Source: Ectocarpus siliculosus
Taxonomy: Eukaryota; Sar; Phaeophyceae; Ectocarpales; Ectocarpaceae
DNA: 64,000 nt
Assembly: GCA_000310025.1 (NCBI GenBank)
Contig: FN649739.1
Location: forward strand, 593,510 to 657,509
Direction: 5' to 3'
The notes under the pieces are model-generated. The model saw only the letters and a program-made list of their open reading frames with translations. It searched no databases and had not been told where the DNA came from. The number at the start of each line of letters is the position of its first letter. The first letter of the stretch is position 1. The translations under genes were made by a program, and so were the position numbers. Below are positions 45,195 through 56,000 of this stretch, piece after piece.

Positions 45195-48100
45195 TCTAGT
45201 GGTGGTGGTGGCGGCGGTGAGTTGACCTTTCGTTCTGGAGATGTGCCCCGTGTCTCACGAGAGTCGAAGAGGCACGAGAAATTGCAGCTGAAGTCGTTTC
45301 TGCAAGCTGGAACCATTGGAAGCTATCGAGTGACGTGCTCGGTTTGTCGTACCGTCTAGGAAGCGTTACCTCTGGCGGGGGCGGCGGCGGTATGCAGCGG
45401 CAGAACGAAGCCCTCGTCGCCGACCCCGGGTCCCGGTGTCCCAACAAACATTCTGATCTGTTTGTCAGCGTTAATGGGCTGCTCTATATTCTTGGTTCCT
45501 CCTCCTTTTGCAGGACTGAGGCCATCCGTCTTGAGAGATGAGATCGCGGGCCGGCTCTCGTCGGCACCAGCATCTGCCTCGTCGCCGGTGTGCCGTGGAC
45601 ACCCGTCCCCCCAAACGGGGGAGACTGGGTTCGCCGCGGCCAGGGGCGGAGGCGGGGACGGCTGTGTGCAGGGTGCCACCTGCCAAACGGAGGCGGGAGA
45701 GACGGTGAGTGGAGAAAGCGTTTCCTCACCAGTTGTCATCCTGCCTGTTGACGTGGCGGATCAGTGGCCGAACGGGTCACCCTTTGGGAGAGATAGCGCG
45801 AGAAGGCTGCTCCTAAACGTTTTGAGGGTGCAACATGTGTTGTTGTTGCTGGGGGTGCTTCGTGTGAGGCAGGAGCTGATAGGTCCTACATGGCTGGTCG
45901 GTGCTGGAGGCTGTATTCGTTCGGGCGGCGCCTTGCGAACTCCAGGCACCCCTTGGGAGCTGCAATCCCCCTCTCCCGCTCTTCTGCTGGCCTGTCAGTG
46001 GTACATTCTTACCTGCTGATGGCGTCACCCTCGATAAGATACGCCTCTTTGTAGCAGAGGGATTTAGTCGCATAGCTTCCGAAGGACATAAGAGTCGGCA
46101 TACAGCTGGACCGGGATGCGATCAGAGTGTCTTACCTTGGGGCAACTTCGCTTTTGACAAAGGAAGGAGTATATACACCTCACACACGTTTCCTCCCCCT
46201 GCCCCCTTGGTTGCCATGATCTCGGGACACGCTTGTGTACTCGGCGGACGCGACGAAATTTACTTGTTTACCCCGGGACTCGATTGGATACTGTCTGTTA
46301 TCTCCAGGTGCCGCGCGGGAGGACACCCGAGGATGCTGCTGCTGCTGCTGCTGCTGCTGGTTCTAGTGGTGGTGGTGGTGGTGGTGAGTTGACCTTTCGT
46401 TCTGGAGATGTGCCCCGTGTCTCACGAGAGTCGAAGAGGCACGAGAAATTGCAGCTGAAGTCGTTTCTGCAAGCTGGAACGATTGGAAGCTATCGAGTGA
46501 CGTGCTCGGTTTGTCGTACCGTCTAGGAAGCGTTACCTCTGGCGGGGGCGGCGGCGGTATGCAGCGGCAGAACGAAGCCCCCGTCGCCGACCCCGGGTCC
46601 CGGTGTCCCAACAAACATTCTGATCTGTTTGTCAGCGTTAATGGGCTGCTCTATATTCTTGGTTCCTCCTCCTTTTGCAGGACTGAGGCCATCCGTCTTG
46701 AGAGATGAGATCGCGGGCCGGCTCTCGTCGGCACCAGCATCTGCCTCGTCGCCGGTGTGCCGTGGACACCCGTCCTCCCAAACGGGGGAGACTGGGTTCG
46801 CCGCGGCCAGGGGCGGAGGCGGGGACGGCTGTGTGCAGGGTGCCACCTGCCAAACGGAGGCGGGAGAGACGGTGAGCGGAGAAAGCGTTTCCTCACCAGT
46901 TGTCACCCTGCCTGTTGACGTGGCCGATCAGCGGCCGAACGGGTCACCCTTTGGGAGAGATAGCGCGAGAAGGCTGCTCCTAAACGTTTTGAGGGGGCAA
47001 CATGTGTTGTTGTTGCTGGGGGTGCTTCGTGTGAGGCAGGAGCTGATAGGTCCTACATGGCTGGTCGGTGCTGGAGGATGTAGTCGTTCGGGCGGCGCCT
47101 TGCGAACTCCAGGCACCCCTTGGGAGCTGCAATCCCCCCCCCCCGCTCTTTTGCTGGCCTGTCAGTGGTACATTCTTACCTGCTGATGGCGTCACCCTCG
47201 ATAAGATACGCCTCTTTGTAGCAGAGGGATTTAGTCGCATAGCTTCCGAAGGACATACGACCCCTGTCCCCTTTGTTGCACCCCCCCCCGAAGTTTGCCA
47301 TCGGCCTTGGGATTTCGTCGCTTGGCAACGACGTTGTAAAACATGCCCCTCCCCCCCGGTGTTTGCCATCGGGCATGGGCTGTCGTCGCTTGGCAGCGAT
47401 GTTGTGAGACAAGCCGATCACGTCGTGAGCTCGGCAAACAGGTTACAAGTTTTGTGTTGGGCAGTAACCATAATGATGGTCGAGTTGATTATGTTGTGCG
47501 GGGTCGAGAACCTTCAATCCGTGCAAAGTTTGATGTTATCGCACCACGTTGTGGTAAATTGGTCGAGCACCCTCGAGGCAGTTACACAGTGCTTGCAACT
47601 GTCTCTGGAAGTGAAACTTCCAGAATATATATACAGTCATAAGCAGCTGTCATCCGTACGCAAGGAAGTAAGCACAAGACGCCGAACACCCTTAGCAGGA
47701 TGCGGCGCAGCCTTCGTGCGACTCGCCGAATACCTCACGGTGCTTCGCGCTTGGTGATGTGTGAGCCTGGTTTGGTGAGAACCCGGCGTGCTCCTTCCCG
47801 GCGTTGCAGGGATGCGAGGTCAATTGTCTAACGACTACGGCATGCATACACCCCCCCGTTCTGCTCCAACGGCACCGTACCCGCCGTTGACCCACTTGTT
47901 AGTTATATCGCATGCCTCGCTGCTTACGTCCTCCACCTTGACAGACATGCATGACGACCCGTTCGTTCTTTGCTGTTTGAAGAATGCTGTTCCGATATCA
48001 TTCAAGAAACTGCCAACTCATGTGGCGATCCGTTGAGTTTGACCGTTTGTTCTGCTGAAGGGACGTATCCCTGTTGCATGACGAATCTTTGGTTCTGTCA

Positions 48101-49473
48101 AGTGCTGAAGGAAGGTATGCCGGCTGTGTGTTCATGGCATCTGTAACTTTTCGCTTTGGTTTACCATTGGTGCTTCGGGCCCGCCCCAGCCAACACGGAC
48201 GGCTAGGTTGATTCTTGATACCGCCTGTGATTCTTCGGGTTGTCATCAATGAAGTGGTCGTTGTCCTGCTGTGTAATTGGTCTTGCAGGGCGAAGGGTCG
48301 GGTGAGGGTGACGCCCGGATTGGAGGGGCGGTGAGGGCGGTGGTCGGGCTTGCGGTAGCTAGCGGTGGGTGCGCTGCTACCGCAGCATCTTGTCCGGTTA
48401 CCGCCGGAGCCGTCGCCAAGAAGTTACAGAAGGACACCCGCCAATGGGTTTTGGAGATGCGTGATGGCCGGAAGGCGAAAAAACAGGGAAAAAAGGAGGA
48501 AAAGAAGAGAAGGGAGGAAGAGTCGGCAGCTCGTCGGCGACGTGCTCAAAAGAGCCAGCCAGCGTCTGCGGCCGCCGATACTCCTAAGCACGGCGGCGGC
48601 GAAAGCGCCGGGGCAACCGCTATCGTGAAGCCGAAGGCAGCCCGGCACAAAACCTCCGACGAGCTCGCCGTTCTCGCTTTCCAGCGACGCCGAGGTGCCA
48701 TTCACGGGAACGGAGGGACCGCGGGTCGACGACCTTCCGTCAACACCGCCGGGTTTGGCGTTGGGGTGGGCTCGGTCTTGCAGGTACAAGAACGAAACAG
48801 TAGCCTGAAGGCAGTCGATCGTTCAATCGTTGCCGGTGGTTTGTGCTGGTACAATTGATTTGGCATGGAGGCATGCCTTCACGAGACGCTTCATCAGACC
48901 CACGCCAAGAAACTGTAGGATGACGGTTAAGGTTAGACTACCCATACCCGGTATTTCTCTCCCTTTCGTTCTCTCTCACGAATAGTTGATCTCTAACCAG
49001 AATGGGTTGTAAAATTACACAATCTTTCGTACACCCAATTGCGCTTCACCATATGCCACACGAGCACTCGCTTCCGCTTTCAGCCCAAGCAACCGCCGCC
49101 GTCTCGTTTCAACAGCACCGCACCCCCCCGTTTCCCACGCGCGCCCCGCAGAAGCCATCAGTAGCCGCCGCCGCCGTCGCCACCGCCGCCACCACGGCCG
49201 CCACGAGCCCCACCGCCGACCCCGCCGCCACCGCCGCCACAGTCAACACCGCCGCCACCGCCACAGCCTCCGCCACCACCCCCGCTGACACCGCTGCCGA
49301 CACCGCCACCCCCGCCACAGCCCCCACCGCCACGGACGCCGCCCCCCCAGCCACCGCTGCCACAGCCAACACCGCCGCCACCGCCCCCGTCGACACCGCT
49401 GCCGCCCCCACCGCCGCTGCCGCCGTCACGCCCACCGATGCTAACACCGCCGCCACCACCACGACCACCCAAG
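39526..49473 (+). CDS. membrane/repeat/coiled-coil protein, probably N-terminal half of a giant USP
   Basis: Starts ATGGCAACGG at 39526. Exons: 39526 into the N gap; 40132-40323; 41443-42375; 42665-43075; 44079-44180; 44343-44419; 44598-44820; 45138-45216; 45514-45704; 46308-46383; 46681-46871; 48289-48783; then probably about 49084-49473. Phases agree through 48783. Content in order: a helical N-terminus; a hydrophobic stretch (VVLFATAAVGSVTGVSAAVA); four 37-residue repeats with YQPLPFG; a likely membrane helix (VVGVVPAISAGAVVLFLCQW) followed by Arg-rich residues; coiled coils; Ala/Gly-rich duplicated exons; a basic KKEEKKRREEE region; and an Ala/Thr low-complexity exon. The protein family is not recognised. 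No stop or new start separates it from the USP exons from 50014, so the two entries may be one gene of about 1,850-1,900 visible residues. The junctions on either side of about 49084-49545 could not be phased. Confidence 0.65.
39849..39948. other. assembly gap (100 N)
   Basis: Exactly 100 Ns, the usual placeholder for a gap of unknown size. It interrupts the first coding exon of the 39.5-kb gene after MKAALA, so the end of that exon and possibly more exons are missing. Confidence 0.98.
41572..42015 (+). repeat. four in-frame 111-bp tandem repeats
   Basis: Units start at 41572, 41683, 41794 and 41905 and each encode 37 residues around GGKELMLYQPLPFGMVVQD. Units 2 and 3 are almost identical at the DNA level, unit 4 slightly changed, and unit 1 most diverged. 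All lie inside one exon (41443-42375). Confidence 0.95.
43330..43480 (+). pseudogene. decayed copy of an intron-exon boundary
   Basis: This stretch resembles 42560-42690: a TTTTTTACCTTGC block, CACTTGTT, then TGCTTG-CCTGCA and a CTTTGCTCGGCAGG end match the segment ending at the real exon start at 42665. The splice acceptor has changed, and the frame after it stops after 17 codons. It looks like a dead duplicate of the start of the 42665 exon inside the following intron. Confidence 0.5.
44462..44510. repeat. (GTT)n microsatellite in an intron
   Basis: About 16 units of TTG/GTT in the intron 44420-44597 of the long plus-strand gene. It explains the poly-Asn and poly-Leu frames here. Confidence 0.97.
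45003..47257 (+). repeat. recent 1.09-kb tandem duplication carrying two exons
   Basis: 45003-46090 and 46173-47257 are nearly identical (offset 1170 bp, falling to 1167 bp after one fewer GCT unit in the second copy), separated by an 82-bp spacer. Each copy holds an exon pair (45138-45216 with 45514-45704; 46308-46383 with 46681-46871). Each pair enters and leaves in phase 0, so the duplication adds 89 codons without breaking the frame. Splice sites are intact in both copies (second-copy donor GTGAGC against GTGAGT). Confidence 0.93.
47281..47415. repeat. two-copy diverged tandem repeat
   Basis: About 47281-47345 and 47353-47415 share TTTGCCATCGG, then TCGTCGCTTGGCA, CGA-GTTGT and a C-rich start. 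They lie in the intron before exon 48289. Confidence 0.75.
47741..47865. repeat. dispersed repeat copy B (SINE-like)
   Basis: Partner of 640-765, about 80% identical by eye, lying in the intron 46872-48288. On the reverse strand a GGGTTCTCACC box resembles a tRNA B box. Confidence 0.55.
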
Positions 49474-49618
49474 GTAACGCTTCCTAGATAGATATAGCAA
49501 ATTTAGCCCGTCGCTAGATAGTTTTTTATCGTCCCAGTGTGCAGGAACGACTCCAGCTGCAACTCCTGCTGGACCTTCGACGGAGAACACGTCTCCTGAG
49601 ACACAGGCAATTGTTCCT

Positions 49619-49692
49619 GTTGAGAAGCACGATGACCACTACACCACTAGTCAGCGCTGACTTGGGGTGTAGTGGTCATCGTGCTTCTCAAC
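49619..49692. repeat. perfect 27-bp inverted repeat (hairpin)
   Basis: Arms 49619-49645 and 49666-49692 are exact reverse complements around a 20-base loop that itself contains the palindrome GTCAGCGCTGAC. It lies just after a likely exon start (49545), in transcribed DNA of the long plus-strand gene. As RNA it would form a very stable stem. Confidence 0.95.
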
Positions 49693-50013
49693 AGTTCCTA
49701 TCGACCGGCCAATTGCTCTTGTCGGCGAAAGAAAAAACATTTGGCGTTGCTTTTTACCACGCACCTGGGAAATATTATCGGCCATCCTTTATGGTGTCCG
49801 CACGGGCATTGCGAAGCCATTTATACTGTAGTCTTCACAATATCCTGTGGAGTCGGGGGAACTCTTGGTCCAGGGTAGCTTGTCTTTTCCACTGGACGGT
49901 TCCGAGAATCTCGGTGACCCCGCACTACTACATGCTCTCTTCTGCGACCTTGTTCGGCATTGTATGCTTCCATGCCGAGACGTTCCACATCTGTTGTCGT
50001 TGGTGTCTTGCAG

Positions 50014-53000
50014 GAGCCGCACTATCCTCCGGGAAAAATAACTCCGAGATCTCCGGCGGTGCATCGTCGGGCGGGGCAAAGCGGAAGCCGCCGGCTCGAC
50101 CGCTGCTGGGCGCACCCAGCAAGAGGTGAGTGCTCGTCAAGCTACTGTAAGGCATGGTTCTTTCATGCACGGCAGTAGAGCCTACTATCCAACACGGAGG
50201 CGTTTTCTTGGGTGATGGGGCTCCCAGCCGCGTGCGTGCTTGTAGCCACCGACGTACCACGACTTCGAGCCTCGCTGTGGTATAGCACCAACCCACAACC
50301 TTAGTTTAATGTCGTCGTCTTGCTGCTTTGCCGCTTAGCCTCGTAGTAATCACATAGCGTCATGGGGGCGACTTCAGTTGTCCCAGGGCGGTATTGGTCA
50401 ACGCGCAAGAGAGGTGCAATGTATTGAAATCAAGTGTCACGAATCGAGGGCACCTACCTACCTGCAGTTGTCACATATCGTGGAAACCTAGCGCCCGGAT
50501 CCAGATATTGAAGGCTGGGGTGCTCTCGATCTATCATGCTGACGTACCTTCGCACGCCTCTCTCGGTCCACATGACCATACAGCACGCTTTCTACGACGA
50601 GGTAGATTGATGCAGGTCTTCGCGAGTTGACCTGACTACTGCCCTATCGCCGACCGCCTGGTTGTCCGTGCGCCCACGACTCCTCGCTACAGGGGCCTCC
50701 AAAACAGCTCGTCAGCCAATTTGTGTTGCGTAAATGCAGTCTTGCAGCTGCTACGCCACTGCCCGCAGCTTCGCGAGGGGCTATCGGCCTACCCCAGGAC
50801 CTTCTCCGCCACCAACGCGCCCGGCAACAGCTCGACACGCGGTGAGATGTGGCAGATACATATGTGCCTTAGAATACCCTTGCTTTCCTGAAGCTAACTA
50901 AACCGGCAACCACACGCCAAGCACGTGCGTCGGAACAAACAACAAGAGCGACATCAGTAACAACAACGTAGAGGCCGCGGAACCGCTAAATCGGTGGATG
51001 CATGCCGCGCCACCGGAGATTTCGAAACAGAGAAACACTGGGCTCGAAATGCGGACATATCGTCCTAAGCCTACTGACAGAAACCAATCTCGCTAGAGTA
51101 TGTGGCCAACCATATCGAGCACCTTGCTTGCCCTCATCCCACACACCCATGAACGAGGTCGGCAACGAATGGGAAGTCAACATCCTTTTCCTCGTACATA
51201 CGGCACGTGGAAGACTGAGGCTTGGGAGTTTCTTCATCCAAGACCATTTGTTTCCACTTCGACGTCTCCCTCTCCCGCCAGAGCGGAGTTTTCACGCTCT
51301 CTCGTACGGTCTTATCATGTAGCGAGGTCGTTTCAGTGTAGATCTGGAGAACTATGTCCTGGCCAACGTGAGCCCGGCCAGTGAAGCAACAGGCGCTGCT
51401 GTAAGAAGGACTTCCTCCGGTTGGTACGCTTCTCTCGCTTTTTCTCTTTCTCACACACACACACATTTTGCATGGTGTTCTCGATCGCGCGCCCTTCTGA
51501 TTTCTTCTGTTGGCACAACTGGCCGAGCAGCAGCCAAAGAGAAACGTGAGAAGCAGTTGGCTACTCGAGGGATGGCCATGTTGATGAAGGTGAGGTGGGC
51601 TTGCCGTCTATATCGTCCCCCCCATCAAGAACACTTCCGGGTTGGTTGAACGGTAGCCGAGAGGTAAACGGCTGACCGAAAGGACGCGTCGTGGAGGGCA
51701 TCGGCATTATTTGCACAAACACGATCAGCAGTTATTCACATCAATTTTTGTGCTGGTGGGTATTTTTGCTTATTGCTTCTGTGGTGCCATATGAAAGGAA
51801 TCCGCTCAACACCGGCCGGAGTTCTGCGGAGCAACTTCCACCTCTCGACTCTGCCGCCGTTGCTAGTTGCGCGGCTGATTGTGCCCTTCCTTCGCCCACT
51901 CTGTTCTTGTGATTGAAGCGGATGGATATCCCGTCGAGAAGAGGTGCCTGCCACGTACACCCATCTCTTGCAAACTACATCTACAATGAAGATGATGTGA
52001 GTTTCGGGTAGATTGTCCTGTCCTGTCGCTGAAAGCTTGCTTCACCCCCATCCAACGCAGGTATGCCATATAGAGTGCATGGCACTTCTGTGGTGCTCCC
52101 AGTCCTTCCTTCACACAAAGACCATAGCAGTATACATTGATCGATCGATCTAGGCTTCAACGCGTTGTCCCGAAAGATCTTTGCGAGATCTTCACTTGTC
52201 CTTTGAAAAATACCCCACCGACCGGCCCGCTTGTCAACTGGTAGAATAACCCAATCTGCATACGTGCTCATCATCGGATACACTGTTTTTACTGCATCTG
52301 GTACCCACAAAGGATAACACACACCACTGCCCAAATGTCCTGGGACGAGAAATATTCTAGCTCTCTAGGTCCATGGCACTGGTGTTCGGGGCATTTATCT
52401 GCCCCGTTCATTCTGTCCACAAGAGAGGCGAATGTACTTACAACTATGTACACGGTTTGGAGGTGGGAAGATCGGCCCCGCCCGCGAACGTCTCCTTGGT
52501 AATTACACAATCTCAAGCCTAACCTGCACCCCCTTTTCGTCCGTTCTTGTTTCTGACAGCACGCGTATCGAGTACATACTACGTTCCCAATGTAGAGTAG
52601 AATTCAAGAAATAGAGTCAGACATTGACTCCAGGCCAGAGGTTTAGAGTCGACCTGTCCAATCCCACCACCACGATCAGCTCTCCCACCAACTTCGTCTT
52701 CCGTTTCTGATGTTCGGCAACTTTTGACGCCCTGATCGTTTGACGTGACAGCTACAACGAGGCCAGCAGGGGGATGCTCACCTAATCCTCATGAAGCTCC
52801 TAGACGCGCTTTCCGTAGCTTCGGAGAGCGGCGGGACGGTGAGAACGAACACATGGCCAACTTTCCAGGTTGTCTTGTTCTGCTGCACCGTTGTTGTTGT
52901 TGAGGGCTTGGGCGGATGACTCTTCCGGGCTAGCGCGGAAGCCTAACGACAGGTCCATGCTTCCTCACCGACTCTGGTAATCTAATGCCGCTTGTGTTTT

Positions 53001-56000
53001 AACGTCGGGACGTAACCCATTCTCGAAAGGCTGGCTTGAAAACAGCATGACACGGCCTAGGTTGGTCGTTCTTGCTGGGATTCGGTCACCCTGGACAAGT
53101 GTGCGCCATCGTCGACCCGGCCAGCCACTGTAGATCCCTCTTGTTTGCTGGGACAGGACTTTCGTGCATTGGCGTGGAGGTCTTGGCTTCATTTGTGCAC
53201 CTAATGCTGCAAGTGGGACTTCTCAAACGTATGACTGCATTTGTTTTGCCAGCGTTACATGTGTTATTCCCGACCGATGAACGTGCGGCAGTATCTATCG
53301 TGTCGTAAAACTCCGACATTGAATGGGAGAGCTGCGCTTCTTGTGTCATAGACTAGGTCTAGTTGTCCCCGTCCGAACCTTCGACTACATACATGTAGCT
53401 TGCTGTTCTAGTTGAATGTGCTCATGTGCGGCTCTTGTCGCAGACCGTTCGATTCTGTTATATTCCGTATATCAACGTTGCACGCTTCGATCTGTCCAAC
53501 AAGCTGCTCTCAAGGGTTGCCTGTAGCCTCCAAAGGCTCCACGGGGGCGACACACCTTTCACCAACGCCTGCTTGGTAATTCTTCATGGTATGGTCATTT
53601 TTCTACGGGCCGTGCCGATCTATTGCGGTCGTTCGACCAAATGTCGCGCTGTACGTCTAATATCTACTCATATGTCGCAGTTTTTTTTTTCCTGGAGTTG
53701 GAAGCACGACTGCGCAAAGTAGCGGCCACTCACTCCGGAAGATCCTTCCAGATCGCACCCCTCGCCTCCACCCCCCGCAACGTTCAGCTGTTCAAATCTT
53801 CCTTTCCGCCTATCAGTACCGTCATCGTTTCAGCCCACTCTTAACCCTGCGTTTTGCTTCTTCAGGCCGGGATGCTGTTGAAAGAGGCGGTGTGCGGCAT
53901 GATGCCTACGGTGGCCACGCGGCGTGTGTGCAGCTGCGGCCATGTAAGCGAGGGTGGCGGGGTAGTGATGCCTGTGTGCCGCCAACGCCAAAAGTTGTCG
54001 TTCCCACATCCCACAACTCTGGTACCTCAGGAACCCTCACGCATCAAAATCACGCCGAGGTTGGTTGCCCTCGACGTGTAACACTCACGCAAAGCCGAGT
54101 CACCACGACGAGTCGTGTTGACAGTCACATGTTTGAAGCGAACGCCTAATCTCCTGCTGCGTGGTCACATCTCTGTGCTTGACCAGGTGCAAGGCTAGGG
54201 CCACGGCGTAGAGCCTACAGTATGTCTGGGCACCCTCGTCCTGAAAGAGCGGCCGAGAGCACTGAGTGTTCTTTCACCCCTACCATCCCCGAAACCACGC
54301 ACAACCTCCTCTTTCACCATCGTTACCTTGGCGCTGTTCCACGTAAAACCATTTTCGCTGAAACGTAGACGTTCAAACGCTCACCACACGTTCAGGTGTC
54401 GTCGGGGAAGGACACGAAGGAGCACACCTTGACGGTTCCTTTGTTGTCTGCTGACGGCAACGGCAAGCTGCCTGGGGATGTCAAGGCGCTTCTTACGAAG
54501 GTACGGATTTCATTCCGTTGTAGCGTTTTCGTGTAGTGTGTGCCACCGCCGCCTTCTTCGTCGTCGTTACTGTTCGAACCGCACCGATTTCAAGTTCAGT
54601 ACTTTTTAGTCGATTCGGAGCAAGAGGACACAATTAAAGCGCCGAGTCATGCCGGAGCAACATGACATCCCCCCTTGCTGCTGCGTGCCCCACTTGACCC
54701 AATCTCCTGCTCTACAGAAGTTCGCCACGACCAGCCTCTCCCCGTGCTACGCATGCCAGGGACTCGACGAGGTATTATTCCGTGCCCGGTATCGCTTTGT
54801 CAATATCTACCTGTGAATTGTTGTCCGTCCGGCGTGCCGTATTCGCCAGGTTTCAATTAGTCCGCTGTGGTCGGTTGTCTGCGATTGTACTTGCTATTGG
54901 TTTCGCTAGGTGTAGGCGGGTGAGTGCTGGCGGGTTGGTTCTTGTGTAAAACCGGGGGTCGGGGGAGAGACCGGGTAGGCGAGCTCTGGCTTAAATCAAG
55001 ATTGAAGGAGCTGCGTGTGCTCAGCGGAGGAGGAAGAGACTCCGCCCGCGACCTCTGGGGTATCGCAGGTCACCTTCCCAGAGGCGAGGTGTTGCGCGGT
55101 GGACTCCTGTAGACGTACAAATGTATGCGATTTCACGACAACACCGAAAATGCCATGGTACTGTCGACTGAGGGCACATATCCTGGGAGACGTTGGACCC
55201 TGCGGACCCTGCTTCTCAATCCATCACATAGGCTTCAGCTCCACTCCGTACTGATACGCCCCTGCACTCAAGGTGCGAGCCCACAAGGGGGAGTGGTTGG
55301 AGATGCTGCGGCATCAGATGGGAGGCACCACGGCAGTATCGGAGTCGGTCGAGGCACCGCAGACGGCGGAGCACGCCTGCTTGTACGACATCGTCGAACT
55401 TCTCCTTGACCAGGTTTGCGATGTTGCTGTTCCGGTAACTCAGTGAATAGGTTGCGTCTTGTGTACCGGTTGTTGGGTTTTTACAAGCACTTGTTGTTGG
55501 TGCTTTTCACCACAGCTTGAATCCGTCCCGTTTACAGCCAATGTGTGCCCCGTTTCGAAGAAGCCCGCCGTCTGCTCTGGACAACGGTGTGACTACCGAT
55601 TGACATATTGCCTCTCCCTCGGCTCTCAAAAGATGGCCTGCTGTCTCGTATGTGCACCTTTTTTCGTATTGAATTCCTCACTGTTTTTTCTGGTTCTGAT
55701 CTGCTTCCTTCCTGTGGTGGTTTCAAGTTGTGCACTGAGCTGCTGTAGCTTCACCCAAGCTGCCCATACTTTCTTTCTTCTTGCCCATGACCGAACCCTG
55801 CCCAACGCCGAAGCCTGACTTGCATAGCTCCGCTTTGCAGCGAACAGCCCACACTACGCTGTCAGTGGCCTGCGTGACATCTGTTCTGTTTCTATATCGG
55901 GTGGGAGAGAGTGAACGTTGGGCGATGTGCTGCTTTGTTTTCTTTTGGGGGGGGGCCAATAAAGGTTAAGGTCCGTTTCATACACAGCGGTTTGCTTCCA

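Noticed and set aside
45816-47190. Long plus-strand frames continuing past the 45.7 and 46.9 kb exons
   Set aside because: The splice donors GTGAGT and GTGAGC and the phase of the next exon at 48289 show that these are read-through into introns.
49109-49472. Gly-rich and Val/Ala-rich minus-strand frames
   Set aside because: They are complements of the Ala/Thr/Pro low-complexity exon and carry no other signal.
54998-55078. Possible extra USP exon
   Set aside because: No frame fits the flanking phases and the only donor is weak (GTCACC), so it was left out of the model.
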